From contig CAVNZM010000016.1 in assembly GCA_963693365.1 (NCBI GenBank), positions 2,790,001-2,854,000 on the forward strand: a stretch of 64,000 nt of DNA, read 5' to 3'. The DNA comes from Amoebidium appalachense. Taxonomy: Eukaryota; Ichthyosporea. Shown in pieces: positions 16,065 through 29,357 of the stretch. Below the pieces are notes generated by a model. The model saw only the letters and a program-made list of their open reading frames with translations. It had not been told where the DNA came from and did not search any database. Numbering within the stretch: position 1 is the first letter of the stretch; the number at the start of each line of letters is the position of its first letter. Position numbers and translations under genes: made by a program.

Positions 16065-17529
16065 ATGGCAGCCATGAAGGTTCTGCGTGGGCTTATCCAC
16101 GACCTGGGACTGGAGGGCCATTTTAACCAGCAGGGCAAGTCGGCGCGTAAATCCCAACCACCACCAGTGCACACCGTCACAGAGACTCTTAGCGATGCAA
16201 GCAGCACACCACCTCATGGCCATGCACAGCCAGTTGCTGTCCACACATACACTCAAGTCTCTTCGCGTCGGTCGTCGCAAAGCAGCAGCAGTGTGCCGAC
16301 CCCCACACAGGCCACCCCTCGTCTTGCTGGCGACACACACGTCGAAAAACCCCCAGTCAGTCGCAGCTTCTTCAATGACGTCTCATCAAGCGCACGTCCA
16401 GCTCCGACCAGCTCACTGAGCGCCAAACACACACTAGAGTCGAAGGGCGAAGGAGGTCTATAAGTGCAGTCCCCTCCGCCACTCTCGAGTGCACGCCCAC
16501 GGATGTCATCCGTAGGACATCTGCTACAAGCGGCCCACAACCGTTACCACGTGCCTCAAGTGCACCCGTGCATGGCGAGGGTCTCCGCAGGTCGTCAATG
16601 CACGAGGTAGGCGATAGCATTAAGTCACTGCGCCACCTCTTTGGTGCCGTGTCCTGGAAGGCGACACCTGTGACGAAAGCCGACCCCATACCTGAGGTCA
16701 TTGCGGCATCGACAAATGCACCCATCCCGTCCATTCAAGAATCAGTACGTTTCTCTCAGACTCCGCCTGAAGCAAGGCCCTTTGAGCCCGGCCCGCTCTC
16801 ATCGTTCCTAGCACGGTTCAACATCCAGTGCGGGGCCATGGTGTATGCGCGCAACAGCGTGGTGAGTCACGTGCCCAGCCCGCTGTCTGCCTACACGTTT
16901 GAGATTCTCGAGCAGCTGCAGCTGTCCAACGCCACAGTGGCGCTGGGGCTGCTCTACATGCACCGCCTGTGCGACCTGCAGACAGACACACCCCGTGTGG
17001 GCGACACGGCCATGTGTGGCCACTGCCTCGTGACCGTCTGCCTGCTGCTAGCTGAGAAATACCTGCAGGTAAGGAAGAGTGAGACCTGGCAAGTTTTGTG
17101 CCCGAAAACACACATGTTCTATCTATACACTGTATCCGATGATGCATTTATCTTTCTTGCTGGTGTTGAAGCCTGCGTACCACGTCAGGCAGGCCCTCCA
17201 TTTAAAGCGCGTACAGTATTATAGGTTACAGAAGCACATGATTCACACAAGTCTGTGTAAGTCACCCACAGTGTCATACGAAACTCTGTGCGGCTCAAAC
17301 AGTGCGCTTACATTACTTTCCCGACCCTCAGGACCACGATGCCTGCAACGAGGAGTGGGCGACCAAAGCCTGCATATCATTGGTGGAGATCAATCGGCTG
17401 GAGCGCAAAGCCCTGCAGGCATTGGACTATCGGCTGCACGCCGCAAAGGAGGAATTCGATTATTTCCTGCGCCTTTACAGAATCGACCCCCACAGGGCCC
17501 TCTGGCTGAGAATTGCTGGCTGCCAATGA
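16065..17529 (+). CDS. Cyclin, PHO80/PCL type
   Basis: Likely a regulatory subunit of a cyclin-dependent kinase. Exon 1 (ATG 16065 to 17068) has a Ser/Thr/Pro-rich N-terminus, then the cyclin fold: SFLARFNIQCG, helix SAYTFEILEQL, NATVALGLLYMHRLCD, and CLVTVCLLLAEKYLQ. A GTAAGG donor (17069) and CAG acceptor (17331) bound a 263-bp intron. Exon 2 (17332-17529) continues in phase 0 with NEEWATKACISLVEINRLERKALQALDYRL, matching the Pho80-like pattern of W..........E.N.LE...L..LDY.L, and ends IAGCQ. Within exon 1 the frame changes between about 16376 and 16463; either a short unannotated intron or a base error explains it. The start was chosen because it is the first ATG in frame after a stop-free leader. 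Confidence 0.78.
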
Positions 17530-17615
17530 AAGTGTTCCGTTAAAATTCAACCATTAAACTGGCACACGTTACTCCCGGCGAATTTCTTGACCTTCTTTTC
17601 TGGCACCCTCAAGTT

Positions 17616-17621
17616 AATAAA
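17616..17621 (+). terminator. AATAAA polyadenylation signal of cyclin gene
   Basis: Canonical hexamer 87 nt past the stop codon, in an AT-rich 3' flank. Confidence 0.5.
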
Positions 17622-18228
17622 CGTTTTCTATGCGGAACCTGATAAAAATCTTAACTCATATTTATTTGGTGTACATACACTGATCGCTGCATTCTGATCT
17701 GGCTTGAGTTTAAAATTTTTTTGCAGTGTGTATGCATGAAATAGATGCCTACTGAGTATCGTGTGACCTTCCATATTAATGTGGCCGTAAATTAAAACAT
17801 ACAATGCGCGTGAATGCATACCCACACTATAAAGGCATGAATACAATATGCCAATGTTGTACTATGATATATTTATGGTAGCAAACAATGCACGAATGTA
17901 GATTTTAACGGACTGAAATGAGCGAATATGTCAGCTTAATATATCGATGATGACTTGTGTGCGGGTAAATCCAATATTTGTAACATTATTCATGGTCAAA
18001 GAAAAGGCACTGATTTTACAGTAGCCATTCTCAATCAAACTGTTGGCCCGCAAGCGAGGACAAAATAATGTACTGTAATGGTGCCGCTGAGGCCAAAAAT
18101 ATAAATAAATTGATGATAGGCCTCTATGTACTATGAAACTCGAACCATGCAACACATCAATCATTCTTATCAGAGCCACGACCGATACTGCTCAGTCCCA
18201 GGCAGTACACAAGTAATACTATAGCGTT

Positions 18229-18264
<36 letters not shown>

Positions 18265-18519
18265 CCACCACCATCACCACCACCACCCCCTTCCGGGCAG
18301 AAGGTGAAGACCACAACAGTTACTACCCACATGTGGTCCGACCAGTGGTCCACTCACACAGTCTGGCACACACATAGACTCTGAGACAAGTGACACGCGC
18401 ACACACAACGCGACACACACGTGCGCAGAAGCGCGCACGTCTACACACACACGCCCACATACACAGTCACAACACACACCGTCGACGGTCAACCCACGTG
18501 ACACCACCATGCACACACG

Positions 18520-18580
<61 letters not shown>

Positions 18581-18639
18581 CTGCACGTCAACACACACAC
18601 CCACGACAACACACGCACATGAACACACGCACAAGCGCA

Positions 18640-18800
18640 CCATCGCAACAACCGTGAAATTCTGTGACACGTGCACGGCGTGGAGTTTTTCGAAGGCATG
18701 CTGCTGGTTTACCATGATGACCATGGTGACCACCAGGTCAAGCAACTTGCCCAACCGCGGCCCCCGGACCACCCACGTTCTATTCTCGGTTGTTGTGGGT
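18640..18800 (-). CDS. Possible isolated exon, minus strand
   Basis: On the minus strand an island of normal composition reads RTWVVRGPRLGKLLDLVV, then MVNQQHAFEKLHAVHVSQNF, before falling into CA repeats. It looks coding and is unlike the surrounding repeats, but no partner exons or convincing splice sites were identified. Confidence 0.25.
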
Positions 18801-19128
18801 GACTCCATCATTATTTCCCCTCCTCCCAAAGTCCCTCCCCCGCCCTTTCCCTTCCCCCCCCCCCCCCCCCCCCCCCCCCCTCCCCTCCCCCCCCCCACCA
18901 CCACCATCAGAACCACCACCACCATCCCCACAGCCACCACCACACCACTGGCCCGTGTGCTGAGGGCAGAAGGACGTACCGGTGCCACGGGAGGGGGCAG
19001 GCGCCCCGCGCCCGGAGGAAGGGGGTGGTGAAGGCGGCGGAAACTTTGAGGGAGGAAGGGGGGGGGGGGGGGGAGGAGGGGGGGGGGGGGGGCAGAAAAA
19101 GAAAGAGGGGGGAAGGGGGGAGGAGGAA

Positions 19129-19159
<31 letters not shown>

Positions 19160-20808
19160 CTAGGGGGCTGGCACTGCACACGGAGTTTCCTATATATGCA
19201 GCCGCATTTCTGAGAATCATCCTCTTAGGCTGTGCATGCTGCAGCTGCCGTTTCGGACATCACCCCAACAAGCCACGCGGAAAACAGCAAGTCCCGCCAA
19301 TGGAAAAGGCACATAGTCAACAGCAAGAAATCATGCAGAAAAATATCCCTTGTCGCAAGAAACCATATCTTCTCACAGCTTTCCACATGTTCAAATCATG
19401 CTCGAAAGATCTCGTTGTAGGCTACTGCCTTCAAGCTTGTTAGGAGAAGGCGAAAAGTGCAGGTGGCCACCACGTGCGCTTTTAAATTCTCTCCACTGTA
19501 AGGGCCGGGATCGTCCGGAAAAAGGGGGAAGGAGGGGGAGGGGGGGGGGGGGGGGGGGGGAGGGGGGGGGGGGGGGGGGGGGGGGAGGGGGGAGGGGGCT
19601 GCTGCTGGGCAGCCATCTTGCACACTTCAACTGCCATTTTCCTCAATATAGTATTTTACCATGATTGTTAATGCTGTTCTTAATTTTATCGCCTTACAGT
19701 TCGCAGACACTACCGTCTTCCACTTGGCTCTGCCGATACCCCCCTTCCCACCCCCCCCCCCCCCCCCCCTTCTCTTCCCCCCTCCCCACCCCCCTCTCCC
19801 ACCCCCTCCCTCCCCGCCCCCCGGGGCGCGCGGAAACACACACACCCATTCTCAGGCTTCTTCGTACAGCCCAAGAACACCCTTTGTCACAAAACTTCAA
19901 CATAAAGAAATTTACCCGTTATCGTTGTCAGATGTTGCCAAATTCAACGAACCAGTCCTCTAGGCTAAGCATGCCTTTCCAGGTTTTAACTTTGAAGCTA
20001 GCAGCGCCACAAGCGCGTTCAAGTTTGTGATCTTTCTGCCGCAGATGTCCGTGGAATTCTTTTTCCAGCTAAAATTATTTCTTTGTTCGAAACCACCACA
20101 CCACCAAACAGAGATGCAAGGATTGCTACGTGGTTATTCACGGAAAAGCAGGGAAATTTTTTGACGATGCTGTGTAACTAATTATAATACGGAAGTGGGG
20201 AAAGGGGGGGTCAGATGCACGCTTTCATACACACTGTCAGCATGAAACTCCATGAGGGTCGATTTTTAGCACAAGTTCAAGAACCTTTCTCAAGTTCTCT
20301 GGCACGTACTGACTGTGCCCTCTAGCATATGTACGATAAATCGGAGTCTATTTTTCAAGTAAGTGAGTCACGTGATCAGCCGCTCTCCGTATCGTCCGCG
20401 TCTCTTTGAAAAATAAGAGATACCACAGAAGGTTTCTTTTGTTGTAGAGGTCAAGCTCTCAAGTTCGGGACACTGCAGCTGGCCGCAAGTGCGGAAGTTG
20501 TTTCCCTGATTAGATGCTAAAACAATTCATTTATACATTTTAAACGTCCAATTGTCCCCTGCATGTTGCAGTTAATTTGCTATGGTGCACTTACTGCAGC
20601 TGTCGATTTCACCGATGATGTAACGGTTTCCAAATCAGGCGATTCTGTAGATGACGCCAACCTCTCGGAAATGCTTCTACATGTGTGCACGTGCACTCAA
20701 GTGTTGTGCACATACACGTGCACACAACAATTCACTTTGTGTCGACTAGAATTAGCCTTTTTTTTTTCGGTGGTCTTAAAGTCAATAATAGTACGTTACA
20801 GCGTTAGA

Positions 20809-22945
20809 ATGGCCAAGCAAAAGAAGAAGGCGGCGCCCACTAAGCCAATTGTAGAAGAGGGTGACTCAGACGCGTCCTTTAGCGAGGCTCTAGGAATTGG
20901 CGGTGGTAGTGAGGATGAAGCAGGTCATATGTCTGAAGATAATGTAGAGGACATGGGGGCACACTTAGAGGGTAGCGAAGAGGAGGGAGATGAGGAGGGC
21001 TATGAGAGCATGTCTGAGGGCGAGGGGGAGGATGATGACGACGAGCTGAGAAGAAAATTCAAACTTGGCCTTCTAGCAGGCAAAACGGTCAGGGCACCAC
21101 CCCCAAAGCGGGAGTTCGTAAACGATGAGGTGAGCAACGTCCTCCCGGCCATTATTTCTTTCCCCCCCCCCCCCCCCCCCCACCCACCCACCCACCCACC
21201 CACCCATCCACACACACACACACAAACACACACACACCCTCTTCCCCCCCCCCCCCCTCCCCCGGCACCCCACCCCTTTCAGTCCACACACCTACATTTT
21301 TTTTCTTTTAGTAATATTTGCGTCTCTACCTCCCATCTCCCTCCTGTTCCCAACTTCCCGGGCTCGGTTGGTGTTGTACATTATTTTAGTTTTTTCCACA
21401 CTCTTCCGTGGTGCATGTCGTTCATGATTCTTGCTATTGCTTCACTGTGTGGCACCTCTATTTCTCCACCCGTGCGCTCGAACTCACGATACCCGCCTCT
21501 TGTACCTCTAACTGTACTGGAAAACACACGTTCACTGGCCCAGCCCCTCCTGCAGACACCGTCTCCTCCCCCTCCCTCCCCGCCCCCGTCCTCCCCTTCA
21601 TAACTCCGTTTTCTTTTTCCAATTTTTGTTGCTGACTCCTTATAATCTTCATCCTTACACTTATACTTGGTTATGTCTTTCTCGTGGTGCCCTGTGCCCT
21701 TTTATGTGCATCTTTGTTCTATGCACCATTCCCGGCACACATTTCTCTCTCCTCTTTGCATCTAAAAGTGATTATATAGCCAAAGTCCCTTTTTCGCACA
21801 CATCAAGAGCTTGGTTTGTTTGTGCATCAATGCTACCTTCAATCCTTCTCCCGTGTTGCTTGTCCCATGCCACTCGACTGAGTTCTTCTGCGCTTACTCC
21901 TTATCAAGCTGCTTTTAGCCGATGAAAAGCTGTTCCCTTTCATTCTCCGTCCACATCAATTTTTTACATACTAGCACCTTTAGAGCCCTTTCTGCCTTGC
22001 ATATACACCTTGCTACCGTGTCACAACACCAGTGTCCCACCATAATCCACTGCTACCTTCAATCCTTCTCCCGTGTTGCTTGTCCCATGCCACTCGACTG
22101 AGTTCTTCTGCGCTTACTCCTTATCAAGCTGCTTTTATAGCCCATGAAAAGCTGTTCCCTTTCATTCTCCGTCCACATCAATTTTTTACATACTAGCACC
22201 TTTAGAGCCCTTTCTGCCTTGCATATACACCTTGCTACCGTGTCACAACACCAGTGTCCCACCATAATCCGCCCCCCTCTAACTATGTTGTTTTGCCTAT
22301 GTGCAGGCAGGGCTGCTGCAACGGCTGGCCGAGCTGCGCTACCCAGCAGACATGCACTGGGTGCAGCGCATGGACCTCACCAGCAGTGCCCCCATGCACG
22401 TGCAGAACGTCGAGGACGACACGGAGAGAGAGCTGGCCTTGTGAGTGTGCACACCCTGTGATGTGTGCCTGTCTGGGTGTGCATTTGTGGCTGCGTGCAA
22501 CACATACACACACTGGCACACACACACGCGCGCGCACACGCACATGCGCGCACTCACGCACACAGACATGCACACGGAGAGGAGGGGGTTGTGGTGTGTG
22601 TGTCGGGGGAGGGGGAGGGAGAAGGGGGGGGGGGGGGGGGCGGATGTGTGTGTGTGTTGGGGGAGGGTTAGTTATTTGTGAATTACACCCAAGCATGGCA
22701 ATCCCTCTCATGCTTCGTGTTAACGGTGTGCCAGTATCTTTGTGTGCTCTGCTGCTTTTCCTTCCTCTTAACCTTGCCGTCTCTCTCTCTCTCTCTTTCT
22801 CTCTCTCCCTCTCTCTCCCCCTCCCCCCGCCCCCCATCCTCTCTCCGTCCCCTCCCCCCGCGCTTTCTTCTCTCTCGATCCCCCTCTTCCCCTCCCGCCC
22901 CTTTCCCCCTCTATCCCTCCCCTCACCTGCCTCCCTCCCCCCCCT

Positions 22946-22977
<32 letters not shown>

Positions 22978-24585
22978 CACTCCCCCCGTCCACCCGCCTC
23001 TCTCTCTACTCTCTCTCTCCGTCTCTGATCTGTGGACCATGATGGTGTTGGTGTTGGGATACTGTGTGTTACAGAGGCAGCAAGTCTGCACTTGTAAATT
23101 ATTGGTTGGATGGAGGAAACGGGCAGAAGAAGTTGGAGTGCTGTACTGATGGGGGGGGCAGGGGAAGTTGTACGTGTGTGTGCGTATGTGTGTGTTTGGC
23201 CCCCTGCGGAGGGGGGGGGATTGGGGGAGGGGGGAGGGGCTGGGGGGGGCTTTGTTTGGGGTTTGAAACTGATCATTGCAATCCAAGAGGAGAAGACACA
23301 GGTCACGGGGGGGGGGGGGGGGGGGGGAGATAAGTGGAAAGGGTCGATGATGGTGGTGGTAGAGGTGGTGGGGACCGGGTAGGGGTGGTGGGAGCTCGAG
23401 CATGTTTGTGCTTATGTCTCTCCCTCCCTCTCTCTCTCAATCTCTCTCTCTACCCCTCTCCCTCTCTCCCTCCCTTGCGCGCGCTCTCTCTCTCTCTCTT
23501 TCTCTGCCTTTCTCCCGCCCCAACCCACCCACCCTCCCTCTGTCTCCCTCTCTCTCCCCCCCCTCCCCCTAGAGAGAGTCGTATATACGCGGGCTAAGGG
23601 GTCGAAACTCAGACGCAATTGATGACTTGGGCCCTCCCTGAGGATAGGCTCTGCTTACGACGCATATTGTGCGCATGGCTGATGTTGCATACTTGAATAT
23701 TTGCCTTTGCATGTGTCCTTCGTGTATGCATACTTCGTACCGTGTTCCGCATTCAACCCCCCCCCCCCCCCCCCCCTCCCCCTCTCCCCCCCCCAAAAAA
23801 AAACCAAAAAAAAAAAACCACTGTCTGCTGTGTATGCCGGTTGTTACATTTCCTACTGTGTAATCTATTTGTGTATTGTTGTCCCCATTACTGATGTCTG
23901 TGTGTTTACATAATCCCCTTTGCGCACTCACGTGTGCCTGTGTGCATTATCGCATGTGCACCATCTGCCTGCCTTCCTGCATAGCCCCCCTCCCCCCCCC
24001 CCCCCCCCCCCCCCCCCTTCCCCCGCTGTCCTCTTTGTGACCACGGCCTCTTTGCATCCCTGCCTGTGTGTGTCCCTGCCTGTGTGTGTGTGCCTGCCTC
24101 TGTGTGTGCACCTGTGTGTGTACCCGTGCTGACATCCTTGCAGCTACCAGCAGGCGCTGGAGGCAGCAGCAGAGGGCAGGCGGCGGCTGGAGGGCTACGG
24201 CATCCCCACGACTAGGCCCGAGGACTACTTTGCTGAGATGGTCAAGACAGACGAGCACATGAAGAAGGTCCGTGTTATTCGGAGCTACACCCCTCACCCC
24301 CCTCCCCCCCCTCGGGTACTGTGGATGACGTGGGACCCCCCTGAGGATGGGCTCTGCTTATTATGCATACTCTTTATGTATGGCTTGCATTCTGCATCGT
24401 GTTATCCGTTTTGTTCTTGTGTACTTCGTCCTTTTTGACGCATTCAAACCCCCTCCCCCCCCCCCCCCCCCCCCCCCGTGCCTGCACGCTTAAATTGTTT
24501 GATTTTGGATTTCCCACCCTTGTGACGCTTTGTTGTTGCTCTTTGTTGTCTCCTCCATATTTCCAACCCTTTAGCGCATACATCC

Positions 24586-24619
<34 letters not shown>

Positions 24620-25193
24620 CGCTCCCGCCCCCGCCCTCCACCCCACCAAATGTGCAGCCCTCTCTGCACCCCAACCCTCCTTCTCACACGTGTTCTTTTC
24701 CTGTATCTTGCCTCCCCCTCCCCCCTCCCTCACCCTCACCCCACCCCCACCCACCCACTCACGAACCTGCCCTCCCTCCCTTCTTCCCTTTTCTTTGCTC
24801 CCTCCCCTCCCCTTTCAAACCCAACTAGAGACCAACTTTCTGCCTCTCACACACGCTCATCTCCTGTGTTCCTTCCCTCCCCCCTCCCCCCCCTCCCCCT
24901 CCCCCCCCCTCTCTCTTCCTGCCCGCTCCCCTGCTTCCTTTTTCTTATCGAACTTCCACCTTGCCCACGGGCACGTTATCTACATGATTATTAACGTTCT
25001 TCTGCAGTGCTCGATTGGGTGCTTGGGTAAAGGTGTTCTGGGATAACGTGAGTCTGTTGGGAGGGTGCAATGAAGGAGGGGAGGGCGCTGGGGTGGAGGG
25101 GTGTGTGTGGGGGGGAGGGGGGGAGGATAGGGTTGGGCTTTTTGTGGTTCAATTTGTCTCTTCTTGGGCAAAGTCCATCTTTTTTGTTGTCGT

Positions 25194-25239
<46 letters not shown>

Positions 25240-26792
25240 GGGGGGGGGGGGGGGGGGGGGAAGGAGCGGGGAGGAGGAACGTGGGGCAGTCGTGTGCTGC
25301 GTGTATCTGTCCTTGTTGTCTCTGTGTACATATACTTTGTGCCTATGTGTGTGTGCTTGTGATGGGTTGGTGTGGGCAAGGAGGCAGGCAGGTGTGTCTT
25401 GTCAGGAGGGCAACCGGGGGGCGGGGGGGAGAGGGGAGGGGGAGGAGGGGTTTATTGTTGGTGCAACGGGGTGCTAGCTCTAGGGTTGTCAGATGTGACA
25501 GCCTTGCTACTCGTTCCTTGTTTTGTTTGTACTCCTTCGTTCCTTCCTTCCTAACTTGTTTTCTTTTCTGTTCCGTTTTCTACGGTTTATCTCCTGATTC
25601 TACTAGTATAGAGAGGGATTGTGAATGGAGGGGAGGAGGGAGGGGGATAAAGGGGAGGGTTTGTGGAGGACCTTTTGCTTCAGCAGCACAGGATATGGCA
25701 CCAACTGATTATCTACATGGGATAGCAGAATACAGGGAGTTCTCTCCTTTCTTCAAACTTGAATCACATGTATTGCCCGGTGTTGTTGTGTCCCATCTCA
25801 CACCCACATTCTCGTTCCCTTCAACAGATCCGTCAAAAGCTGATTGCGGACCGGGAGGCGATTGAGCGGTCGCAGGCAGCAAAGAAGCAGCGTGAGCTGA
25901 AGAAGTTCGGCAAGCAGGTGCAGCGGAATGTGCTGGAGGAGAGGGCCAAGCAGAAGAGAGACAACATGGATGCCGTCAAGAAGCTGAGGAAGGGTGCGTG
26001 GGTGGGGGGGAGGGGCTGTGGTTGGGTTTGGGAGCGGGTTTGGGGGGGAGGGGGGGGGGGGGGATGGGGGTGGGTGGGTGGGTGGGTGGGTGGGTTTCGG
26101 CATGCGGGTGGGTTGGGGGGGGGGGGGGGGGGGGGTATTGGTGTTGTGTTTCTGTGTGTTGTGAGTGGGTGGTACGATCAGTGGGGAATGTGTGAGTGTG
26201 CGGGTGGGGCATGGGCATGGGGGCGCGGTCGTGGGTGTGGGCATCGGCGTGGGCGTGGGCGTGGGTGCAGCATTAGTGTTGGCGTCGGCTCGTGGTTGTG
26301 TACGATTGTTTGTGGGGACATGTGTGCTTGAGTGACTGCATTATGGTATGCCAAGGGGCATGTTTGAGATGGTTGGAGGAGAGGGCTTGGTGTGCACGTT
26401 TTTGGGGGGTCGTAGCAATGACTCCAAATACAGCATGCGAACCACATTTCGAAACACCATTATACTGTTGCCTAACTCAAGCGCTTCACCCTCCTATGGC
26501 AATGTATTGACTGTATGCACATTACAGACCGTGAGAACAACCCAGGCAATCTTGACGATGACGATGGCATGTTTGATGTGGCCGTGCAAAAGGACGATGG
26601 TGGATCAAAACGTAAGGGTGATGCACAAGATAGGTAAACATCACCCCCCGCCCTCCCCTCTCCCCCCCCCCCCCCTTCCCGAGGGGCTGCCCCGGAAGAT
26701 GGGCTTCCTCTGTCCTTTCCTCACATCGCCTCTTGGATACTGTCAGCCCGGTTAGGAAAAAAGGTTTTTCTTTTCCGTTTTTTTCCTTTTTT

Positions 26793-26830
<38 letters not shown>

Positions 26831-27025
26831 CCCCTAAAAAAAAACTGTGTCCCCCTCTTTTGTTTCTGCAACGTTTACTTGTCTTGATGTTTGAATATGC
26901 CCCCTCTCACGCTTGAGCTATGATCACACACATTTCTAGTTCGTATTTTCTTTTGTTTCTCACCTGCGAATCTCTGTCCTACGTCGTGTATTTCTGATTT
27001 CTGTACTCGCTGCTGCCTCTGGACT

Positions 27026-27056
<31 letters not shown>

Positions 27057-28293
27057 CCCCTTCTCCTCCCGCGCGGATATATATATACTCCTTGTGTTTG
27101 CTTTGCAAAATCTGCATGGTGTCTTCGGTCGGAATGTGCAGTGCGTACTCAGTAAAGTATGCTCTATCCCTGGTTCGTACTTTACTCAGTAAAGTATGCT
27201 ATCCCTGGTTCGTACTCAGTAAAGTATGCTCTATCCCTGGTTCGTACTTTACTCAGTAAAGTATGCTCTATCCCTGGTTCGTACTTTACTCAGTAAAGTA
27301 TGCTCTATCCCTGGTTCGTACTTTACTCAGTAAAGTATGCTCTATCCCTGGTTCGTACTTTACTCAGTAAAGTATGCTATCCCTGGTTCGTACTCAGTAA
27401 AGTATGCTCTATCCCTGGTTCGTACTTTACTCAGTTAAGTATGCTCTATCCCTGGTTCGTGCTCAGTAAAGTATGCTCTATCCCTGGTTCGTACTTTACT
27501 CAGTAAAGTATGCTCTATCCCTGGTTCGTACTCAGTAAATATGCTCTATCCCTGGTTCGTACTTTACTCAGTAAAGTATGCTCTATCCCTGGTTCGTGCT
27601 CAGTAAAGTATGCTCTATCCCTGGTTCGTACTCAGTAAAGTATGCTCTATTCCTGCCCCCCACCTCCCCCAAACCACCGCTACCACCACCACCCTCTTCC
27701 CCGCCGTCTGTTTAACCTCGAGCAAAAATGGTGGCTGCTGCTTATGGACACTAATTCTTAATTCGAACCACTGACATGCTTTTTTCCCCCCACCCACCCA
27801 AATACATCCACCCACCCATTTACAGGCACACATTGGCACCATCATAACACACACGCACCTTCATTTTGCATGGACATGCACGCAGGCATAGTTGTTACCC
27901 ACACATGTGTGGTGCATGCACCCACCCCTACAAGCATACACAGCCACTCACACATCCACACAGGCGCATGCAAGCCCTCACACACACACACATTGCTTAT
28001 CAGGCACGACTGCAAACCACCCTCCCCCTCTCCTCCCCCTCCTCCCCTTCCCACACATGCATGCATGCAGGTACACACACGCCCTTCCCTCCCTTCCTCC
28101 CCCCCAACCAACACACACACACAAACCCACCTACATTCACCCCATATTCAAAACACGGACCCACCCACCCACCATCCGTGCAACCCACCCACAACCACAC
28201 ATACACGACGGGACCATCTACTTCCCTGCCTCGTTGGGTATACAACGTACTGCAGGCCGAATTTCAAGAGAATGAAGAAGGTGCGATTTATTG

Positions 28294-28334
<41 letters not shown>

Positions 28335-29266
28335 ATTTTTTTCCATTACCCCATTGGAAACTGTCTCCATCACTTCTAAGTTTATCATCCTATGCCTCTC
28401 TTCCGCCCCCGGGTACCCCTCTGGTTACGTTGCATTTCTCACCACCCATCGAGGTTACGCCGTTGTGTGTACAAAACATGGTTTTCTTGTGTCTGAGCAC
28501 TCAGATGTACACCATGTGCACACGGCCAAGTCTATTTCTTTTGTGTGGTGCCATTGCATGATAGTTGCTTGTATCGGATTTCGTTCAAGCTGCATGTTTG
28601 TTTGCATGGGGTGTGTGCAAGCGGGCCACATGATTGAGCCATGCCACCAGTTGACCCCTTTCGGTTTTGATTGTAACTTCCATGTCCCCCGTGTGTGTGT
28701 GCGTGTGTGTGTGGGGGGGGGGATGGTTGATCTGGCGTTTACCTCCTGGCAAATGACTTCCCGGTGTTGCATGTCAACAGAGCCATCGAAGACTAATAAC
28801 TGTGCTGGGCCACAGGACCAGAAGTACGGGTTTGGGGGCAAGAAGAAGGGATCAAAACGCAACGATCACCAATCAACATCGGTGTGCAACCCCCTCCCCC
28901 CCCCCCCCCCCCCCCCAGCCCTTCCCACCACCAACACCCCCGTCCCCCTCCCCCCACCCCTGTTACCACACTTTTATGCCGAGGATAGGCTCTGTTTTAC
29001 TATGCTTACTCGTGTGTATATGTGTGCTCTGCAAAATCTGTGTTGTGTTGTCTGAAGTGATCTGCCTACTCTGTAACACATTCTTAACCACCACCCCCTC
29101 CCCCCCCCCCCCCCCCCCCGTCTCCTTCTCCCCCACATACACACACACACCCGTGCAACTGTTGCTGGTTGTCTTCCTTGATTGAGCAATATCCTTCTAC
29201 GTGCATGCGTCTTTGTGGATATTTAGGTGCCATGGATATCTTTAACACGATGGGGTATGTTTTGCA

Positions 29267-29357
<91 letters not shown>

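Larger units (their letters stand above)
17530..20808. other. Spacer with CA, poly-C and poly-G blocks
   Basis: 17530-18230 is AT-rich unique sequence. 18231-19160 holds poly-C (18231-18262, about 18856-18890), a long (CA)n at about 18522-18580 and poly-G (about 19060-19160). More poly-G lies at 19540-19600 and poly-C at 19750-19770. 19830-20560 is unique sequence that probably includes the EBP2 promoter. Apart from one weak exon candidate, I see no supported gene. Confidence 0.45.

Noticed and set aside
27145-27655. Possible CRISPR array
   Set aside because: Repeats are directly adjacent with no unique spacers, in a eukaryotic intron; it is a minisatellite.
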